From Bryobacteraceae bacterium (lineage in GTDB: Bacteria > Acidobacteriota > Terriglobia > Bryobacterales > Bryobacteraceae): 35,419 nucleotides of DNA. The notes below the pieces were generated by a model. It saw nothing but the letters and a program-made list of their open reading frames with translations, had not been told where the DNA came from and ran no database searches. Location: positions 1 through 35,419 of the forward strand of contig JASHQT010000461.1 in NCBI GenBank assembly GCA_030039005.1, given 5' to 3'. This document shows, one piece after another, positions 32,263 through 35,419 of this stretch. The first letter of the stretch is position 1. Each line of letters opens with the position of its first letter. Position numbers and translations under genes: made by a program.

Positions 32263-32623
32263 CTTTGTTCTGCAACTGGAATTCGACTCTGTTTTGTAGC
32301 TGGAACTCCATGATCGCCAGCCGCTGCGCCATGGCGATGTTGGCGTCCTTCAAATCCGAAATCACCACCGAAAGCCGGTAGATTACGATGACGAACACGC
32401 AAAAGACCAACAGCAGCAGCGCCAGCGGGGGATCGGCCAGTCCCAGTTGCCGTGCGATCCAGTTGAGCGCCCCGTAGGAACGCGAAAGCACCAGCAGAAT
32501 CACGCCCGCCGCCAGCCAACTCACCGAATATTCCACCCGGATGTGCGACCGGCGCACCGAAAATAGCACCATCCCAATCAGCAGCACGCTGATCGCCGTG
32601 GTGGCATTCAGGAGACGCTCCAT
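32252..32623 (-). CDS. DUF2304-family small membrane protein
   Basis: The 123-residue protein has three hydrophobic segments ('ISVLLIGMVLFSV', 'VSWLAAGVILLVLS', 'LALLLLVFCVFVIVIYRLSV') and the central 'YSVSWLAAGVILLVLSRSYG' typical of DUF2304. It ends in a coiled, charged tail. Members sit beside GT2 polyprenyl-sugar synthases, as here with the gene 6 bases upstream, and may assist flipping or anchoring of lipid-linked sugars. That role is unproven. The tail carries a repeated EFQLQN unit. Confidence 0.85.
   Translation of the reverse strand: MERLLNATTAISVLLIGMVLFSVRRSHIRVEYSVSWLAAGVILLVLSRSYGALNWIARQLGLADPPLALLLLVFCVFVIVIYRLSVVISDLKDANIAMAQRLAIMEFQLQNRVEFQLQNKDEK
32261..32308 (-). repeat. 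24-base in-frame tandem duplication at the DUF2304 C-terminus
   Basis: The codons for EFQLQNRV (32308-32285) are followed by those for EFQLQNKD (32284-32261), an eight-residue unit used twice with synonymous drift. The second copy overlaps the start of the TMTC-like gene. Confidence 0.6.
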
Positions 32624-32629
32624 ATTTTT

Positions 32630-33388
32630 CTATTGTCGCGCAGGCTTTTTGCTTCGGCGGCCTTCGAACTTCAAAACGTTGACGAATACGCCCAGCAGGA
32701 CGTGGAAGATGTAATACAGCGATTTTACCGCGGTGATGGTGCTCCGGCCCGTCTTGCGCGGCCGCATCCGGCAGGGCACTTCCTGGAACTGAAAACGCTT
32801 GCGCTGCAAAACCACCAGGGCTTCGATTTCCGGATATTCCAGCGGAAAGCTGCCCGTGAACACTTCCAGCGCCTCCCGATTCACGCCCACAAATCCCGAT
32901 GTCGGATCGTGTACCGGCCTGCCCAGAATGGGCCGCAGCATCAGCCGGAAGAACCAGATTCCGATGGCGCGCACGGCGCTGGTGTAACCGTGATTGCCCG
33001 GCTCGCCGTTCCCGTTCTGAAATCGCGAGCCGATCACCATGTGGCATCCGGTGTCCTGCAATTTCTGGAGCAAGGCCGGGATGTATTTCGGATCGTGCTG
33101 GCCGTCGCCGTCCACGCGAATGACGTATTCGTATCCCAGCTCGTAGGCCAGCTTGTATCCGGCCTGCAGCCCTCCGCCGAGCCCCAAATGATACGGCAGC
33201 CGCAACACGTCGGCGCCGGCCGTGCGCGCGCGCTGATAGGTACCGTCGGTGGAGGCGTCGTCCACCACCAAAATCGCGGCGTCCCGCATCACCGCGCGCA
33301 CTTCTTGGATCACGCCGGCAATCGCCTCCACTTCGTTGAAGGCGGGAATCAAAATCAAAAGCTGCTGCGATCCAGGGGCTCGCTTCAC
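32630..33388 (-). CDS. GT2-family glycosyltransferase, polyprenyl-phosphate sugar synthase type
   Basis: GTG 33388 is the start: it overlaps the stop of the upstream GT2 gene (GTGA) and gives the normal N-terminus ('QQLLILIPAFNEVEAIAGVI'). A longer open frame to 33835 is antisense-free read-through of the neighbour's DNA. The 252-residue protein has the GT-A motifs: 'VVDDASTDGT', the metal-binding 'IRVDGDGQHDP', 'GSRFQNG' and 'DPTSGFVGVNREAL'. The single C-terminal stretch 'SLYYIFHVLLGVFVNVL' may associate with the membrane. This is the pattern of enzymes that load a sugar onto a polyprenyl phosphate. DUF2304 follows six bases downstream. Confidence 0.92.
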   Translation of the reverse strand: MKRAPGSQQLLILIPAFNEVEAIAGVIQEVRAVMRDAAILVVDDASTDGTYQRARTAGADVLRLPYHLGLGGGLQAGYKLAYELGYEYVIRVDGDGQHDPKYIPALLQKLQDTGCHMVIGSRFQNGNGEPGNHGYTSAVRAIGIWFFRLMLRPILGRPVHDPTSGFVGVNREALEVFTGSFPLEYPEIEALVVLQRKRFQFQEVPCRMRPRKTGRSTITAVKSLYYIFHVLLGVFVNVLKFEGRRSKKPARQ

Positions 33389-34404
33389 AGCGCCGCCACC
33401 TGACGGGGGCCGATGGCGTAGCGCCGGATCAGCCGCCGGAACTGCCTGGAGGTGAGCCGCCGTTTGATGCCGCGCCGCTCGCGCCACACCGTGGGCCAGC
33501 GCGCCAGCAGTTCCACGTGCGCGCGGATCACGATCCAAGCCAGGCCTAGCACGCTGCCCTCCCGCCCGAACTCCGCCGCCTTGCCCCGCCCCGCCAGCGC
33601 ATAAACGAAATGCCAGAAGTAGCGCGCCAGCGCATAAAAGGGAACCAGCGCCAAACCGGCAAGCGGAAAGTTCTTGAAGATCACGAACAGCCGATTGCGC
33701 TCCACGTAGTAAGCCTTCAGCGCCGAAGCCCGCCCCGCCGACTGCGAATAGCGGTGCTCCACCCGCGCCTCGGGAACATACAGACATTCCCAGCCCGCCC
33801 AGCGCGCGCGCAGCCCGAGATCGGTGTCCTCGCAATACAAAAAAAAGCTTTCGTCGAACAGTCCGATTTCCTCCAACATCTCGCGGCGATACAGCGCCGC
33901 CGACCCGCTCGCGAGCAGCGCCTCTTCCTTGCGCGCATACGCTCCGGCCGGCTCCCCGTGCCCGCGCTGCTTACTGCTGCCATCAGCGCACAGCAGCATA
34001 CCCGCCGAATCGAGCGTTCCGCTTCCGGCCAGGCGCACTTGCGACGCGCACATGCCCACATCCCGCCGCGGCTCGATGGCAGCCAGCAATGCTTCCAGCC
34101 ACCGCGGCTCCGCCGTCGCATCATCGTTCAGCACCGCGAGATATCGCGCGCTCGATTGGCGGAACGCCTGATTCACCGCTGCTCCGAATCCCACGTTGCG
34201 CTCGTTCGCGATCACCCGAACCCGGCCCTCGGCTTTCACGGCAGATCCCACGGCACGCCGCCCGCTGTTATCCACCACAATCACTTCGAAATCGGAAAAT
34301 GTCTGCCGCTCTAACGACGCCAGGCACTCAGCCAGATCGTCGCCCGCGGCGAGCGTAGGAACCACCACCGTTATCGTTGGGACTTGGCCGGGCCCTGCTG
34401 GCAT
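33385..34404 (-). CDS. GT2-family glycosyltransferase, rhamnosyltransferase-like
   Basis: The 339-residue protein opens with 'ITVVVPTLAAGDDLAECLAS', 'FEVIVVDNSG' and 'NVGFGAAVNQAFRQSSARYL'. The metal-binding 'AVLNDDATAEPRWLEAL' and the catalytic region 'FDESFFLYCEDTDLGLRARW' follow, ending in a hydrophobic, basic C-terminal part ('ALVPFYALARYFWHFVYALA'). These are hallmarks of WbbL-like GT2 enzymes that add rhamnose or similar sugars in surface polysaccharides. It is the first gene of the minus-strand cluster. Its start lies only 26 bases from the divergent TolB-like gene. Exact sugar unknown. Confidence 0.92.
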   Translation of the reverse strand: MPAGPGQVPTITVVVPTLAAGDDLAECLASLERQTFSDFEVIVVDNSGRRAVGSAVKAEGRVRVIANERNVGFGAAVNQAFRQSSARYLAVLNDDATAEPRWLEALLAAIEPRRDVGMCASQVRLAGSGTLDSAGMLLCADGSSKQRGHGEPAGAYARKEEALLASGSAALYRREMLEEIGLFDESFFLYCEDTDLGLRARWAGWECLYVPEARVEHRYSQSAGRASALKAYYVERNRLFVIFKNFPLAGLALVPFYALARYFWHFVYALAGRGKAAEFGREGSVLGLAWIVIRAHVELLARWPTVWRERRGIKRRLTSRQFRRLIRRYAIGPRQVAAL

Positions 34405-34430
34405 CTCAGCACATAGGATAGGATAGTGGC

Positions 34431-35419
34431 TTGCTCAGACATTTACTATATATTTTCGTAACTGGCGTGGTGTGGGCGCAATCGCCGGGGCTCTCGTCTC
34501 ACCTCGGTGAGATCCGCCAACTCACCCACGGCGGCGAAAATGCCGAAGCCTACTGGGCGCCCGACGGCCAGCGCATCATCTTTCAATCCACGCGTGACAA
34601 GCTCGGCTGCGACCAAATTTTCATCATGAACCGTGACGGTTCGAACCCGCACATGGTTTCCACCGGCAAAGGCCGCACCACCTGCGGTTATTTTCTGCCC
34701 GACAACAAGCACATTCTCTACGCGTCCACGCACGAATCCGGCGACGCCTGCCCGCCCGCGGCCGACCGCAGCAAAGGCTACGTCTGGGCCGTCTATCCGA
34801 CCTACAAAATTTATCTCGCCACCGATGACGGCAAAATCCTGAAGACGCTGGCGGGCGCGCCCGGCTACAACGCCGAAGGCACAGTAAATTTCAAGACCGG
34901 CCGCATCGTGTACACGTCTATGCAATCGGGCGACCTGGATCTCTGGACCATGAAGCTCGACGGTTCGGACAAAAAGCAGCTCACCAAAACCGACGGCTAC
35001 GATGGCGGCCCCGTGTTTTCGCATGATCACAAAAAGCTCACCTGGCGCGCCAATCATCCGACGACGCCTGAGACCGAAAAGCGCTACCACGAGCTGCTGA
35101 GCGAAAACCTGACCTCGCCCATGAAGATGGAGCTTTTCGTCGCCGACTCCGACGGCAAAAACGCGAAGCAAATCACCAGCAACGGATGCGCCAATTTCGC
35201 GCCTACGTTCACCGCCGATGACAAGAAGATTTTGTTCGCCTCGAACAAGAACAATTGCGACGGCCGCAAATTCGAGCTTTTCCTGATCAACACCGACGGC
35301 ACGGATCTGGAACAGGTGACCAATTTCGGCGGCTTCACCGCCTTCCCGGAGTTTTCCCCCGACGGCAAGACCATCGTGTTCGCGTCGGACAAGGATGCGA
35401 AGTCGCCGTACGAGTTCAA
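34431..35419 (+). CDS. TolB-like PD40 beta-propeller protein (partial, runs off the right edge)
   Basis: From TTG 34431 an uninterrupted frame continues to the window edge (about 329 codons). The N-terminus 'MLRHLLYIFVTGVVWAQSPG' is a signal peptide. Then come repeated PD40/WD40-like blades: 'AYWAPDGQRIIFQSTR..C', 'IFIMNRDGSN', 'GYFLPDNKHILYASTHE', 'LWTMKLDGSDKKQLTKTDGY', 'LFVADSDGKNAKQITSNG', 'FAPTFTADDKKILFASNK' and 'AFPEFSPDGKTIVFASDKD'. This is the fold of TolB and of acidobacterial secreted propellers; no peptidase domain is in view, though one could follow. AGGATAG repeats precede the start and may serve as ribosome-binding site. Confidence 0.85.
   Translation, partial: MLRHLLYIFVTGVVWAQSPGLSSHLGEIRQLTHGGENAEAYWAPDGQRIIFQSTRDKLGCDQIFIMNRDGSNPHMVSTGKGRTTCGYFLPDNKHILYASTHESGDACPPAADRSKGYVWAVYPTYKIYLATDDGKILKTLAGAPGYNAEGTVNFKTGRIVYTSMQSGDLDLWTMKLDGSDKKQLTKTDGYDGGPVFSHDHKKLTWRANHPTTPETEKRYHELLSENLTSPMKMELFVADSDGKNAKQITSNGCANFAPTFTADDKKILFASNKNNCDGRKFELFLINTDGTDLEQVTNFGGFTAFPEFSPDGKTIVFASDKDAKSPYEF

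Noticed and set aside
33389..33835. A longer N-terminus for the polyprenyl-sugar GT2
   Set aside because: The extension is Gly/Arg-rich read-through of the preceding GT2 gene; the GTGA overlap start gives the proper GT2 N-terminus.
34446..35171. A 241-codon minus-strand frame opposite the TolB-like gene
   Set aside because: The plus strand encodes regular PD40 blades after a signal peptide and stays open to the window edge; the opposite frame is a Gly/Val/Arg-rich shadow.
1..35419. CRISPR arrays, tRNA or rRNA genes, transposases, integrases, phage or defence modules
   Set aside because: None seen. The only defence-like item is the decayed DUF433/DUF5615 pair. A tRNA scan by covariance model would be decisive for small RNAs.

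Overview
The window is GC-rich bacterial chromosome that looks like an Acidobacteriota genome, probably the Bryobacterales / 'Candidatus Solibacter' side. This is inferred from family content, not from a marker gene: an ADOP-type orphan ABC permease, a carboxypeptidase-regulatory-domain TonB receptor behind an ECF sigma / zf-HC2 anti-sigma pair, a DUF4159 protein, a PEP-CTERM protein, and a winged-helix-like/FlgO/TPR protein. I see no rRNA, tRNA, CRISPR array or transposase.

Layout. (1) 2-4439, plus strand: the tail of a secreted protein, a TPR protein translationally coupled to two small DMT/SMR-like half-transporters, a small secreted protein, and a secreted protein built from five copies of an unfamiliar ~110-140 residue repeat. 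(2) 4416-5862, minus strand: a DUF4159 protein followed by a decayed DUF433/DUF5615 toxin-antitoxin pair; the toxin carries a one-base frameshift and an in-frame TAG. (3) 5903-14195, plus strand: an ADOP permease behind a textbook ECF-type promoter, two small genes, then ECF sigma, anti-sigma, TonB receptor and a secreted TIMP/NTR-like protein. The sigma gene's ribosome-binding site lies inside a perfect inverted repeat. (4) 14214-18296, minus strand: an IlvD/Edd-family dehydratase coupled to an AAHS-type MFS transporter, and a conserved secreted protein. (5) 18422-21414, minus strand: a histidine kinase, a DUF4188 protein and a PEP-CTERM protein, the last divergent from the regulator-like FlgO/TPR protein at 21514-23280.

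(6) 23369-29501, plus strand, is the best-defined system: an extended -10 promoter, a lysine riboswitch, and the operon dapE-asd-lysC-dapB-dapA-dapD. These genes take aspartate towards diaminopimelate and lysine by the succinylase route. The aminotransferase (dapC), asparagine-specific steps, dapF and lysA are not in the window. (7) 29477-34404, minus strand: a glycan-assembly cluster (GT4, TMTC-like membrane glycosyltransferase with TPRs, DUF2304, two GT2 enzymes) with overlapping or nearly touching genes. (8) From 34431 a TolB-like beta-propeller protein runs off the right edge.

The most interesting items are the lysine riboswitch with its unusual downstream hairpin, the ECF promoter/sigma/anti-sigma/TonB unit with a hairpin over the sigma start, the degenerate HNH-like tail on the anti-sigma factor, the TIMP-like CxC protein, the five-repeat secreted protein and the broken toxin-antitoxin pair. 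I did not find a wholly new defence or biosynthetic system.
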